NCBI RefSeq assembly: GCF_019933155.2
Contig: NZ_CP082944.1
Location: 4,466,001-4,530,000 of the forward strand
DNA: 64,000 nt
DNA from: Metabacillus dongyingensis
GTDB lineage: Bacteria; Bacillota; Bacilli; Bacillales; Bacillaceae
Direction of reading: 5' to 3'
Shown: one piece after another, positions 1 through 8,862 of the stretch
Layout: each line of letters starts with the position of its first letter
Position numbering within the stretch: position 1 is the first letter of the stretch
Program-made: the position numbers and the translations under genes
Notes under the pieces: generated by a model
What the model was told of the DNA's origin: nothing
Seen by the model: the letters and a program-made list of their open reading frames with translations, nothing else
Database searches by the model: none

Positions 1-1
1 G

Positions 2-364
2 TCACGCCAGGAGCTTGATTATGAAATAAAACTGGACCAGGCGGCTATTCATGGCGATGAAGAGCTGTGGATCAAGCTGCTTGAAAACTTATTTGAAAAT
101 CAGCTCAGGTATGCGGATTCAATAATCGGTGTTCATCTAAAAAAAGCGGGGAATGACTTCCTTCTTAAAATATGGAACGATGGACCCCCGATTGAAGAAG
201 ACATTCTGCCTCATCTGTTTGAGCCATTTCATAAAGGCAGCAGCGGTGAATTCGGGCTTGGGCTCAACATCGTAAAAAGAATTGCTGAGCTTCATCACGG
301 TACAGTTTGGGCTATGAATGAGGATAGAATGAGTACGTTTTATGTGAAAGTACCAAAAAGATAG
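2..364 (+). CDS. Sensor histidine kinase, C-terminal part (5' end outside window)
   Basis: The reading frame is open from the window edge to TAG at 362-364, about 120 codons. It shows the ATP-binding boxes of a histidine kinase catalytic domain in order: an N-box (ENLFENQLRYA, about residues 25-35), a G1 box with WNDGPPI, an F-box with FEPFHKG, and a G2 box with GEFGLGLNIVKRI. The last residues form the usual end of a HATPase_c fold, so only this domain is in the window. The dimerisation and sensor domains and any response regulator lie upstream. A strong terminator follows directly, so this is the last gene of its unit. The signal sensed cannot be told. Confidence 0.9.
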   Translation, partial: SRQELDYEIKLDQAAIHGDEELWIKLLENLFENQLRYADSIIGVHLKKAGNDFLLKIWNDGPPIEEDILPHLFEPFHKGSSGEFGLGLNIVKRIAELHHGTVWAMNEDRMSTFYVKVPKR

Positions 365-367
365 CAG

Positions 368-394
368 ACGGCCTTTTTAAAAGGCCGTATTTTT
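368..394 (+). terminator. Rho-independent terminator after the sensor kinase
   Basis: Stem ACGGCC/GGCCGT (368-373 with 383-388) followed by a T run at 390-394, four bases after the stop codon. Confidence 0.85.
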
Positions 395-473
395 ATGTTG
401 AAGTCCATGATTTCTGTGCTAGCATCCAATAACAAAAAAGAACAGCTTTCATGCTGCTCTTTCAATTCCCATC

Positions 474-935
474 TTAATTAACATCTCCCAAATAAATCTT
501 TTCCGGATGCTTCCCAGATTCAAGCTCCATAATGGAAGGCAGCATCGACATCGGATAAAGCCGATAATCGGTAAGATTTTTTACGGGCAGCCATTCTACA
601 CCAATTTGGCCGTCATCCGGAATGATACCTGCTGCCGGTTCAGGCTGCCCTTCTTTAATGCGGCATAGAAACATCAAATCCAATTGATGGAATTCTCTAT
701 CCCAATCAAACCCATGATTACCCCCAACATAATCCCGAACAAAAATCAGGTCATCAATCTCAACTTCAACCCCAATCTCTTCCATGCACTCTCTTTTCAA
801 ATTTTCATGAAGGTTCTCGCCATGCTCTTGTCCGCCTCCTGGCAAAATGTAGAATGGTCCAATCTCATCTTCTTTCTTGATGACCAAAATCTTGCTTTCT
901 TGAATAATAATGGCTTTTGATGCTGTACGTACCAT
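474..935 (-). CDS. NUDIX hydrolase
   Basis: A 153-residue NUDIX protein. The full NUDIX box G-x5-E-x7-RE-x-x-EE-x-G is present (GGQEHGE...RECMEEIGV), giving the metal-binding glutamates of a nucleoside-diphosphate-linked pyrophosphohydrolase. The frame stays open upstream to TTG at 974, but ATG at 935 is preferred because AAAAGGAG lies seven bases upstream and the product then begins MVRTASKAIII, the normal first strand of the fold. It is monocistronic and convergent with the kinase. The substrate cannot be deduced; housecleaning of damaged nucleotides or a cofactor diphosphate are both possible. Confidence 0.85.
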   Translation of the reverse strand: MVRTASKAIIIQESKILVIKKEDEIGPFYILPGGGQEHGENLHENLKRECMEEIGVEVEIDDLIFVRDYVGGNHGFDWDREFHQLDLMFLCRIKEGQPEPAAGIIPDDGQIGVEWLPVKNLTDYRLYPMSMLPSIMELESGKHPEKIYLGDVN

Positions 936-1022
936 ATATGTTCTCCTTTTGACTGAAAATTTCATCCTCCCCAATTATATTGGAACTTCTGAGAAAATTG
1001 TCATTTTTGTACAGTGTTTCTT

Positions 1023-2582
1023 TTAATATCCTGTCGGCCAATTCGCTAATCTGCGTTCACTTTTTGTCCCATTTTTAACAACGGCAAATTCTAGCGCTTT
1101 ACACAGATATTTCCTTGTGTCCCTTGGATCGATCACATCATCAATATAATGCTTGGATGCTGCTTTGTACGGGGAGCTGTCAAAGGCCCATTGCCCGAGC
1201 AATTTCTTCCTTGCTTCATCCTGACTGATTTCATTCTGGAGCTGCCTGCCGTATACAACATTGATGCCGACCTCTGGTCCAGTGAAATTAATTTCAGCTG
1301 TTGGCCAAGCAAAGACAAAATCAGCCCCCATCGTCGGTCCGCACATATTTCCGTAAGCAGCGCCAACGCTTTTTCTGATGACAACTGAGATTTTAGGTAC
1401 AGTTGACTGAGCCAGTGCCTGATTCCAGATCATGATTTTAGTCGGCATTTTATCCCGCTCAGCTTCTTGACTTATTCTAAATCCTGGTGTGTCATGCAGG
1501 AAGATTAACGGAATATGATAGGAGTCACACAGACATATAAAATCAGTGGCCTTATCGCACTCCTTTGGTCCCGCAGCTCCGGCAAATTTCTTTGGCTGAT
1601 TTGCAACGATCCCGACAACTCTTCCATTCATTCTGGAAAATACCGTAATTAGGCCTTCTCCATAAGTAGATTTATATTCAAAAAACTGCTGATTGTCTAC
1701 GATTTCCCGAATGATCTCCTTCATATCATAGACTCTGTTTTTCTGTCCCGGCAAAATATTCAATAGGTTTCCTGCACTGCGGTACGGATCATCATTTGTC
1801 TCAATGTAACGAGGCTCATCATCAGCATTTAACGGCATATAGCTGAAGAAGGTTTTCAGCTGCTCTATACATTGTTCTTCCGTACTGCCAAAGGAATCTG
1901 CCTGTCCTGTTTCTTCTGCATGAACCTGCCAGCCTCCAAGCTCTTCCGTATTAACCTTTTGACCTGTTGCCATCGAAAGCATTCTCGGACCTGCAATAGC
2001 CATACATGTTCCTTTTAGCATCGTGACAAAATCAGAGGATACCGCCATCCATGTCGGCCCTCCAAAACTGTCTCCCACTATCGCCGTCATTAAAGGCACT
2101 TGTCTTGAATGGGTTAACATTTCTTGAGGGAACAGCTTGTCGCTAATGCCATCGGAGCCCATCCCATCAGGCATCCTAAGTCCTCCTCCCTCATTCAGAT
2201 TAAACAGCGGCAATCCCCGTTTCAAAGCATATTCATGTACTTTTTTGGATTTCCTTATATGAACAGATCCCTCTGTGCCGGCAAAAACCGTTTTGTCACC
2301 AGCCATAATAACTGCAGGCCGGCCATCAATTTTTGCTAGTCCGGTTATTAACCCATCCCCATAGCTTCTTTCTTCTGCACCTGGATAATCAGAGTGATTC
2401 AGCATCCCAAGCTCCAAAAAACTGTCAGGATCAGCCAGCAATTGGATTCTTTCTCTTGCAGTCTGAAAACCATTTTTGTGGAGCAAATCAATTTTCTCCT
2501 GCCCCCCGCCAAACTTGGCTTTTTCTTTTCTCCTTTTCAGATCCTCAACTGCGTCATGAACGGAATTCTTTACTTCATTCAT
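1023..2582 (-). CDS. Acyl-CoA carboxylase, carboxyltransferase subunit
   Basis: A 519-residue protein of the propionyl/methylcrotonyl-CoA carboxylase beta family. It would transfer carboxyl from biotin to an acyl-CoA. Two crotonase-like halves are visible: the N-terminal half with GDKTVFAGTEGS and NEGGGLRMPDG, and the C-terminal half with GAAGPKECDKATDFI, HDTPGF and SVGAAYGNMCGP. Length is normal for the family. The start codon overlaps the stop of the upstream acyl-CoA ligase by four bases (ATGA), so the two are translationally coupled. No biotin carboxylase or biotin carrier gene is next to it, so partners must be encoded elsewhere. The acyl substrate is not determinable. Confidence 0.85.
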   Translation of the reverse strand: MNEVKNSVHDAVEDLKRRKEKAKFGGGQEKIDLLHKNGFQTARERIQLLADPDSFLELGMLNHSDYPGAEERSYGDGLITGLAKIDGRPAVIMAGDKTVFAGTEGSVHIRKSKKVHEYALKRGLPLFNLNEGGGLRMPDGMGSDGISDKLFPQEMLTHSRQVPLMTAIVGDSFGGPTWMAVSSDFVTMLKGTCMAIAGPRMLSMATGQKVNTEELGGWQVHAEETGQADSFGSTEEQCIEQLKTFFSYMPLNADDEPRYIETNDDPYRSAGNLLNILPGQKNRVYDMKEIIREIVDNQQFFEYKSTYGEGLITVFSRMNGRVVGIVANQPKKFAGAAGPKECDKATDFICLCDSYHIPLIFLHDTPGFRISQEAERDKMPTKIMIWNQALAQSTVPKISVVIRKSVGAAYGNMCGPTMGADFVFAWPTAEINFTGPEVGINVVYGRQLQNEISQDEARKKLLGQWAFDSSPYKAASKHYIDDVIDPRDTRKYLCKALEFAVVKNGTKSERRLANWPTGY

Positions 2583-4255
2583 TTTTTTACCCCCTCATTT
2601 TCAGGTGTTTTTAATAACCTCCTCAAAACTTTTCCTGAGCTTGTAGAAGGCAGTTCATCTCTAAATTCAATCTCTCTGGGGTATTTGTAGGCAGCCATAT
2701 GTTTTTTAGACCAGTTAAAGATTTCTTCTTCCGTCACTTTTTCTCTCTCATTTGGTTTCAGCACAATAAAGGCTTTAACGCTTTCGCCCCGGACAGAATC
2801 CGGGATCCCGATGACAGCACTTTGCATAACTGCAGGATGCTCATTCAATAAAGCTTCAACATCTTCAGGGAAAACACTGTATCCTGAGCATTTAATAAGC
2901 TCCTTCATGCGGCCAAAGAAATAGAGATACCCCTCTTCGTCAAGCATTCCGATATCACCTGTAAAGACCCATCCATCTCTCAAGGTTTCAGAGGTTGCAT
3001 CTGCTCTGTTTAGATAGCCTTTGAAAATCCCAGGATTCTTGACAGCAATTTCTCCTCTTTCGCCTGGAGCAGCCGGAGACCCTGTCTCACCAGCTATAAT
3101 TTTGATTTTATTCTCATAGACTGGGATCCCGCAGCTTCCGAACTTTATCTTATCTTTAGGCATAAACGTATCACATGTATGGGTTTCGCTCAGACCATAA
3201 GATGCCTCATGCATGATGCATCCTTTCGTAAGCTCATGCCATTTATCAGCCAGTTCTTTTGTTACCGGCATTCCAAAGCTTGTAGAGGGATTATGCCTGA
3301 GAGATGTAAGATTTCTTTTGTCCGCACCCGGTGTATGTAAAATCGCTGCATTCATCGGTGCAACACTGTACCAAGTAGTTATTTTGTATGTTTCAATCAC
3401 ATCAATAGTAGTTTCAGGATCAAATCTGGTTAATAGATAACAAGTGTTTCCTGAGTAAACAGGAATATTCACACCCATGACCATTCCTGCAATATGACAT
3501 AAAGGAGCAATCGCCAGTGAACGGTCATCTTCCCTCATTTCATTGGTTTCTGCAGTTGCAGCTGTTTTATAAAGAGAGCTTCCATAAGTTAGAAGTGCAC
3601 CCTTTGGTCTTCCGGTTGTACCTGAAGTAAAGATCATTAATCCAATATCATTCCAGGTATCAATCTCCGCATTTTTATTCAGCGGATCCTCTTCTCTAAA
3701 AATATCATTCATATCATGTGCGGACTCAAAAGTTTGTTTTGAAATAGGTAAGTCTTCAGGCAGCTTAAGAGCAGGCGTTTCAGGAATAAAATCTCCGTAA
3801 TGAACGGTAATAGAAAGAATCGGATTATCCAGATCACTAACTGCTGTCTGAACCCTTGAATATAATTCGCAGCCGGCTATTATTCCTTTCATCCCTGCTT
3901 CTTTAAAAAAGTAGGACAGCTCAGATTCTTTGTACATTGGATTAAGGGGGACAACGATTCCTCCAATTTTTTGTATGGCATAATGCGCAATGATGTATTG
4001 AGGGCAATTCTGCATAAATAATCCCACTGCATCCCCTTTTCTTACATCATTTCGGTTTAAAAAACCGGCCAGCTGGCAGATTTTTTTCTTCAGCTCTTTC
4101 CAGGAAATTTCTCTTCCATAATACGAATAGGCAATTGCATCAGGTTTTTCATCACAATGCTGATCAATATACTCGTGAAGCGGTCTTTCTCCATGCCGGT
4201 ATTGCAGGGTTTCCGGCAGATAGGATGGCCAATAAGACAGCTGAGTCATTTTCAT
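2579..4255 (-). CDS. Acyl-CoA synthetase (AMP-forming, ANL superfamily)
   Basis: A 558-residue fatty-acid or short-acid CoA ligase. The P-loop-like motif FTSGTTGRPKG is near residue 210, the YGLSET region near 350, the GWVFTGDIG hinge near 430, and the C-terminal catalytic lysine in SSGKVLRR near 545. It activates a carboxylic acid to an adenylate and then to a CoA thioester. Two starts six bases apart are possible (4255 or 4249); the purine-rich AAGGAAAAGGGGA serves either. It is the first gene of a two-gene unit with the carboxyltransferase and is divergent from an SDR, which suggests an acid activation/carboxylation/reduction route, by inference only. Confidence 0.88.
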   Translation of the reverse strand: MKMTQLSYWPSYLPETLQYRHGERPLHEYIDQHCDEKPDAIAYSYYGREISWKELKKKICQLAGFLNRNDVRKGDAVGLFMQNCPQYIIAHYAIQKIGGIVVPLNPMYKESELSYFFKEAGMKGIIAGCELYSRVQTAVSDLDNPILSITVHYGDFIPETPALKLPEDLPISKQTFESAHDMNDIFREEDPLNKNAEIDTWNDIGLMIFTSGTTGRPKGALLTYGSSLYKTAATAETNEMREDDRSLAIAPLCHIAGMVMGVNIPVYSGNTCYLLTRFDPETTIDVIETYKITTWYSVAPMNAAILHTPGADKRNLTSLRHNPSTSFGMPVTKELADKWHELTKGCIMHEASYGLSETHTCDTFMPKDKIKFGSCGIPVYENKIKIIAGETGSPAAPGERGEIAVKNPGIFKGYLNRADATSETLRDGWVFTGDIGMLDEEGYLYFFGRMKELIKCSGYSVFPEDVEALLNEHPAVMQSAVIGIPDSVRGESVKAFIVLKPNEREKVTEEEIFNWSKKHMAAYKYPREIEFRDELPSTSSGKVLRRLLKTPENEGVKK

Positions 4256-4287
4256 TCCCCTTTTCCTTTATAATTGAACAGAGATAA

Positions 4288-4301
4288 ACTGACCGGTTAG
4301 T
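4288..4301. promoter_or_regulatory. Palindromic operator (TetR-type) between the ligase and SDR genes
   Basis: ACTGACCGGTTAGT is a 14-bp palindrome with six of seven pairs matching. It sits about a dozen bases downstream of a TATAAT for the minus-strand ligase gene, a typical repressor position. ACCGGT-centred palindromes are common TetR-family operators, but no tetR gene is adjacent, so the family assignment is inferred. Confidence 0.5.
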
Positions 4302-4314
4302 ATGTTGTGAGATT

Positions 4315-4343
4315 ATTATACAATGAATCTTCCTCTCTATAAA
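4315..4343 (-). promoter_or_regulatory. Sigma-A promoter for the acyl-CoA ligase operon
   Basis: On the minus strand, TTTATA (4338-4343) and TATAAT (4315-4320) are separated by 17 bp. Confidence 0.5.
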
Positions 4344-4447
4344 CAAAGTTGTTTAAATTTTCTAAAAAAGGGCGTCTTGCACTTTATGTTTACAGCTTCA
4401 CATACAGGGAAAATAAAGGGCAGATAAGTAAAAGGAGGGTTTTCCAT

Positions 4448-5269
4448 ATGGGAAGATTAAAGGATAAACTGGCGGTTATAACTGGAGCTGCAACCGGGAT
4501 TGGCGCTGCGACTGCGGAGGTTTTCGCAAATGAGGGAGCAACCGTGGTTTGTGCAGATATCAAGGAAGGGCAGCTGCAAGAGACGGTTGAAGCCATTCGC
4601 TCAAATGGAGGACAGGCGGAGGCTTATTATCTGGATGTTGCCAATGAAGAGAGTGTGGTCTCTTTTGCTGAAAAAATAAAACAGGTTTACGGTAAGATTG
4701 ATATCCTCTTCAACAATGCAGGTGTCGATCAGCAGGGCGGCAAAGTGCACGAATATCCTGTTGAACTGTTTGACCGTATAATGGCTGTGGATTTGCGCGG
4801 AACATTTCTATGCAGCAAATATTTGATTCCGCTTATGCTTGAAAATGGCGGTTCCATTATAAACACCTCCTCAATGTCCGGCCGTGCAGCGGATCTTGAC
4901 CGTTCAGGGTACAATGCCGCAAAAGGCGGCATCACAAACTTTACAAGAGCTATGGCCATCGATTATGCCCGGAATGGAATTCGGGTGAACTCTTTATCTC
5001 CAGGCACAATTGAAACACCCTTAATTGATGCCCTTGCAGGCAGCAAAGAAGAAGAAATGGGACAGAAATTCAGAGATGCTAATAAGTGGATGACGCCACT
5101 CGGCAGATTAGGAAGTCCAAAAGAAATAGCGACTGTAGCTCTTTTCCTGGCATCTGAAGACAGCTCTTATGTGACGGGAGAAGATATTACGGCAGATGGC
5201 GGAATTATGGCCTACACCTGGCCGGGAAAAATGCTGATTGAAGAAAAATGGAAGAAAGAAACGGAATAA
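4448..5269 (+). CDS. SDR family oxidoreductase
   Basis: A 273-residue classical short-chain dehydrogenase/reductase using NAD(P). The cofactor motif TGAATGIG is near residue 13, NNAG near 90, the catalytic serine in NTSSMSG near 140, and YNAAK near 157. The start is ATG 4448, which has AAAGGAGGG ten bases upstream; the frame is open further 5' but without a start signal. It is transcribed away from the acyl-CoA ligase/carboxyltransferase pair and may serve the same route as a 3-hydroxyacyl or alcohol dehydrogenase. The substrate is unknown. Confidence 0.88.
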   Translation: MGRLKDKLAVITGAATGIGAATAEVFANEGATVVCADIKEGQLQETVEAIRSNGGQAEAYYLDVANEESVVSFAEKIKQVYGKIDILFNNAGVDQQGGKVHEYPVELFDRIMAVDLRGTFLCSKYLIPLMLENGGSIINTSSMSGRAADLDRSGYNAAKGGITNFTRAMAIDYARNGIRVNSLSPGTIETPLIDALAGSKEEEMGQKFRDANKWMTPLGRLGSPKEIATVALFLASEDSSYVTGEDITADGGIMAYTWPGKMLIEEKWKKETE

Positions 5270-5274
5270 CACGG

Positions 5275-5303
5275 GTACTCCTGCTTTTAGGAGTACTTTT
5301 TTT
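5275..5303 (+). terminator. Terminator after the SDR gene
   Basis: Stem GTACTCCT/AGGAGTAC around a GCTTTT loop, followed by seven T (5297-5303). Confidence 0.9.
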
Positions 5304-5378
5304 CCGCCTGTATTCTCTGTAATTCCCATCAATGCTACAATATAGGAAATTGACACTAAACAGCCAGGAGGCCACGCG

Positions 5379-5687
5379 TTGAAACTGCCGACATGCACGT
5401 CTTGCCATTATAAATTCACCTGGAAAGAAACGCTTCTAACCACGCTGAAATTTACTAGAATTCTAATATGCCCTAAATGCGGAACAAGCTTGTATCCAAC
5501 CCCTAAATCAAGAACAAAGGGAACACTCTTTATCGCAATCCCAATCGTTGCTGCGAGTTTTATCAGTTCCATGGCGGGTGCTGATGCTGCAGTAAGAATA
5601 ACAGCCATTATTCTTGCAGGAATGCTATCCGTCCTGCTGTCGCCTTACTACTATGAATACACAGAAGAAGATAAGCCATTGTGGTAA
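5379..5687 (+). CDS. Small CXXC membrane protein (cxxc_20_cxxc type)
   Basis: A 102-residue protein. Two CxxC pairs 24 residues apart (CTSC near residue 6, CPKC near 30) form a probable zinc ribbon. Two hydrophobic helices follow (about 47-66 and 70-88) and the tail is acidic. The start is TTG 5379 with AGGAGG eight bases upstream. This layout matches a small family found mainly in Bacillaceae and described by the CxxC-20-CxxC spacing; its function is unknown. Confidence 0.7.
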   Translation: MKLPTCTSCHYKFTWKETLLTTLKFTRILICPKCGTSLYPTPKSRTKGTLFIAIPIVAASFISSMAGADAAVRITAIILAGMLSVLLSPYYYEYTEEDKPLW

Positions 5688-5812
5688 ATAATAGGGTCTG
5701 AATATTCACATAGTGATTAGCAGGACTTTTCTGCCGTTAAATCTTGCTGGCTACTGTGTTATTTCCATTCTCATTTTGTTACTGCACGACTCATAGTTTA
5801 ATAGAACAATCA

Positions 5813-6307
5813 CTATGTGCTGCATTCCCCGCCGTTTGCTGCAAAAATATCTGCCTTTGTTGATTTTATATATATCTTTAACGAGCCGCCGCTTACACCA
5901 AATACTTCTCCTTTGTGCGTCCAGCCATACTTTTCATAATACCCTTCCAAATCCGTGCTTAAATAAAGATTTTCAAATCCTTTCCTGCTTGTTTCTTCTA
6001 TGGCATGCTTAAGCAGTCGGGAACCAATTTCTTTTCCTCTATGCTCTGGAAGTACATATAAACAAGCAAGCCAAGGATATATGTCCTGACGACTGTTAAG
6101 ATCATTTCTAATTAATGCGAACGTCCCCACTATACAATCATCTATTATCGCTATATAGAACCTTGGTATTTCATCTTCAGTTTTGCATGAATGAATCATA
6201 CAATCTTGATAAAACTTATAATTGTGTTCGTTTCCCCACTCTTCCCAAAAAACAGCAACTGCCTTGTCAAATAAGTCTATCCGCTGTTGTATTTCAACTA
6301 TTTCCAA
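5813..6307 (-). CDS. GNAT family N-acetyltransferase
   Basis: A 164-residue GNAT protein. The acetyl-CoA loop is EHRGKEIGSRLL (about residues 88-99), preceded by the strand LACLYVLP and followed by YYEKYGW, the usual C-terminal substrate strand. The start is TTG 6307 with AGGGGAG nine bases upstream. It stands alone between the CxxC protein and fumC. The acceptor substrate is unknown. Confidence 0.8.
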   Translation of the reverse strand: MEIVEIQQRIDLFDKAVAVFWEEWGNEHNYKFYQDCMIHSCKTEDEIPRFYIAIIDDCIVGTFALIRNDLNSRQDIYPWLACLYVLPEHRGKEIGSRLLKHAIEETSRKGFENLYLSTDLEGYYEKYGWTHKGEVFGVSGGSLKIYIKSTKADIFAANGGECST

Positions 6308-6540
6308 AAAGCTGCACTCCCCTCAATACAAACTCTTGATAAAACTTTGGTGAACCTTCTGATAAAATTCTTTTTCTCAAAAGACCTATTTATGGTGGCT
6401 TCCGTCAAATATTCCAATATAGATAGACGCCTCTCCATTAGAAGCGCCATTTTATTGAACATCATTTAATAAAATTGTTTTTCAGACAATCACTTTTTTG
6501 TTATAAAACTTCAAGATAAATAGTGACACCGTCATTTAGC

Positions 6541-7926
6541 CTATTTCCCCCGCGGTCCAATCATATCGAGCGGATTCACATACTTATCAAATTCCTGTTC
6601 GGTCAGCAATTGAAGCTTTAATGCAGCTTCTTTCAGAGTGCTTCCATCTTTATGGGCCTCTTTCGCTATTTTTGCTGCATTTGCATAACCAATATGAGGA
6701 TTCAAAGCTGTTACAAGCATCAAAGATTCATTTAAATATTTATCTATTACATCCAAATTCGGCTTGATGCCAATCGCACAATGGTCATTAAAGGAGTGAA
6801 TCGAGTCAGCAAGCAGTCTGACCGATTGCAGGAAATTATACATAATAACCGGCTTGAACACATTCAGTTCAAAATTTCCCTGACTTGCTGCAAATCCGAT
6901 CGTTGCATCGTTCCCCATCACTTGTGCTGCCACCATCGTAATGGCTTCACTTTGGGTTGGGTTCACTTTTCCGGGCATAATGGAGCTTCCCGGTTCATTT
7001 TCAGGTATGGTAATTTCGCCGATCCCGCACCTAGGACCGCTTGCAAGCCATCTTACATCATTTGCAATCTTCATTAAATCTGCTGCAAGTCCTTTTAAGG
7101 CCCCATGAACAAAGACAATCTCATCATGACTGGTCAGGGCGTGAAACTTGTTTTCTGATGTGCGGAATTTTGTTGCTGTATATAGACTGATCTCTTCAGC
7201 TACAAGTCTCCCAAAATCAGGATGGGCATTGATCCCCGTGCCTACCGCTGTACCTCCTATTGCAAGATCCCTCATTTTTTCTACAGATAACAGAATCATA
7301 TCTTTCGATTTTTGCAGCATATGAACCCAGCCGCTTATTTCCTGGCCCAATGTGAGCGGGGTAGCATCCTGAAGATGTGTTCTGCCGATCTTGACGATAT
7401 CTTCATTTTCTTTGGATTTGTTTACAAGTGTTAAATAGAGCTTATCAATTGCCGGAACCAATGAATCAAAAACAGAGAGCACTCCTGAAACATGCATAGC
7501 TGTCGGAAACGTATCGTTCGAGCTTTGTCCCATGTTGACATCATCATTGGGATGGATGACTTGATCAGACTCATTTAACAGCGCGTTTCCCCTGTTTGCA
7601 ATCACTTCATTTACATTCATGTTGCTTTGCGTTCCGCTTCCTGTCTGCCATACAACCAGAGGAAAGTGTTCATCAAGCTTTCGGCTTAGGATATCATCGC
7701 ATACTTTCACAATCGCTCTCTCTTTTTCAGCGCTTAGCTTTCCTAATCTTCCATTCACTTTAGCTGCGCTTCTTTTTAGAATAGCGAATGCGTCAATCAG
7801 CTCCTGAGGCATTCTTTCCATACCGATTTTAAAGTTTTCTTTGCTTCGCTGTGTCTGAGCCCCCCAAAACTTATCTGCAGGAACTTTAATCTCACCCATC
7901 GTATCTCTTTCGATTCGAAATTCCAC
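6541..7926 (-). CDS. fumC: Class II fumarate hydratase
   Basis: A 461-residue fumarase, iron-independent and cytosolic, hydrating fumarate to malate in the TCA cycle. The superfamily signature [11 protein letters not shown] is near residue 318, and [10 protein letters not shown] and [10 protein letters not shown] carry further active-site residues. The start is placed at GTG 7926, giving [16 protein letters not shown], because GGAGG lies eight bases upstream. The longer frame to 7935 begins inside that ribosome binding site. It is monocistronic. Confidence 0.95.
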   Translation of the reverse strand: MEFRIERDTMGEIKVPADKFWGAQTQRSKENFKIGMERMPQELIDAFAILKRSAAKVNGRLGKLSAEKERAIVKVCDDILSRKLDEHFPLVVWQTGSGTQSNMNVNEVIANRGNALLNESDQVIHPNDDVNMGQSSNDTFPTAMHVSGVLSVFDSLVPAIDKLYLTLVNKSKENEDIVKIGRTHLQDATPLTLGQEISGWVHMLQKSKDMILLSVEKMRDLAIGGTAVGTGINAHPDFGRLVAEEISLYTATKFRTSENKFHALTSHDEIVFVHGALKGLAADLMKIANDVRWLASGPRCGIGEITIPENEPGSSIMPGKVNPTQSEAITMVAAQVMGNDATIGFAASQGNFELNVFKPVIMYNFLQSVRLLADSIHSFNDHCAIGIKPNLDVIDKYLNESLMLVTALNPHIGYANAAKIAKEAHKDGSTLKEAALKLQLLTEQEFDKYVNPLDMIGPRGK

Positions 7927-8031
7927 TTTCTCCACCTCCGCATTTTTATCCTTACCCTTTTATTCAAGAAAAGTTCATATAAACCTTTTTAACACACCTA
8001 TTCTTCCGCTGCTTTTTTGATAAAATATAGA

Positions 8032-8449
8032 AAAACGGCGGTGGATACCCCGGAATCAGCAGTCTCCTTTAAGACTTGCACCGTGAAAAGATTTGCTGCT
8101 TCAAAACCAGCCATTTTTGCAGAAAAAATTCTGAAGCATTTCAAAATGGATTTCTATTTTGATCAAATAGCCGGCAGCAGCCTTGATGGCACACTTATCG
8201 CCTAGTCAGACAACATCGCAGAAGTTCTGAAGCATTATCCTGTTAACCCGAAATCAGAGATTTGACCGTGAGCAGGATATCATCGCAGCAAGAGAAAATA
8301 ACATTGCTTCAATTGGGGTTTTATACGGATATGGTTCGAAAAAAGAACTGGGTTCTGCTGCACCGGATTTTCTGGCGCCATCAGTGGACGAACTAAAGAA
8401 AACCCTTATGCACCAAGGAAATTCACAGCTTAATCAAACGTTTGTTTAA
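8032..8449 (+). pseudogene. Decayed HAD-superfamily phosphatase
   Basis: Three fragments in different frames read like the C-terminal half of a phosphoglycolate-phosphatase-type HAD hydrolase. The first, ending at a TAG near 8203, contains ASKPAIFAEKIL and AGSSLDGT. The second continues with NIAEVLKHYP and stops at TGA codons near 8263. The third contains EQDIIAARENNIASIGVLYG and runs to TAA 8447-8449. The N-terminal DxDGT nucleophile motif is absent; a short leader with KTAV and DTPESAV may be what remains of it after a deletion. With at least two frame lesions and no catalytic Asp it cannot be functional. Confidence 0.8.
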
Positions 8450-8468
8450 CTATTAATGAGGTGATAGA

Positions 8469-8753
8469 ATGGGAGATTTCTTCGTACTGACGGCGGCATT
8501 GCTGCTCTTAATTTTTGTTTTAGATACGCTTGCAAAATTGAAGGGTTCAAGTAAGGACAAGAACGAAAACATTCTTAAACTATATTTAGGGTTTTTAATC
8601 CTTATTGCCACTTCCGTTATTCCCTATAAATTGTGGAAGCTCACAGGCAGCCATCATAGTCCTGACGGCATGCTCGTCACGGCAGGTGCTGCCCTTGCCA
8701 TGATTGTTTTCGTTATCAGTTTTTATTCCCGCAGAGTTAAAAATCATGCATGA
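8469..8753 (+). CDS. Small integral membrane protein, unknown function
   Basis: A 94-residue protein with three hydrophobic helices (about residues 4-20, 38-54 and 66-86), a basic loop after helix 1 (KLKGSSKDK) and a basic C-terminus. GAGGTGATAG just before ATG 8469 is a good ribosome binding site. It follows the HAD pseudogene by 19 bases and is convergent with the next gene. I do not recognise the family. Confidence 0.6.
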   Translation: MGDFFVLTAALLLLIFVLDTLAKLKGSSKDKNENILKLYLGFLILIATSVIPYKLWKLTGSHHSPDGMLVTAGAALAMIVFVISFYSRRVKNHA

Positions 8754-8828
8754 GAGGCTGCCGGGAAACATACAAGTCCTCACAACAGTGAAAACCGGAT
8801 CTAGAATTTGCAGGATAATTTAAGAAAT

Positions 8829-8862
8829 AAAAAAACTTCAGCGGAAACGCTGAGGTTTTTTT
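8829..8862. terminator. Bidirectional terminator
   Basis: CTTCAGCG-GAAA-CGCTGAGG flanked by an A run on the left and seven T on the right. It serves the small membrane protein (+) and the convergent gene (-). Confidence 0.85.
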
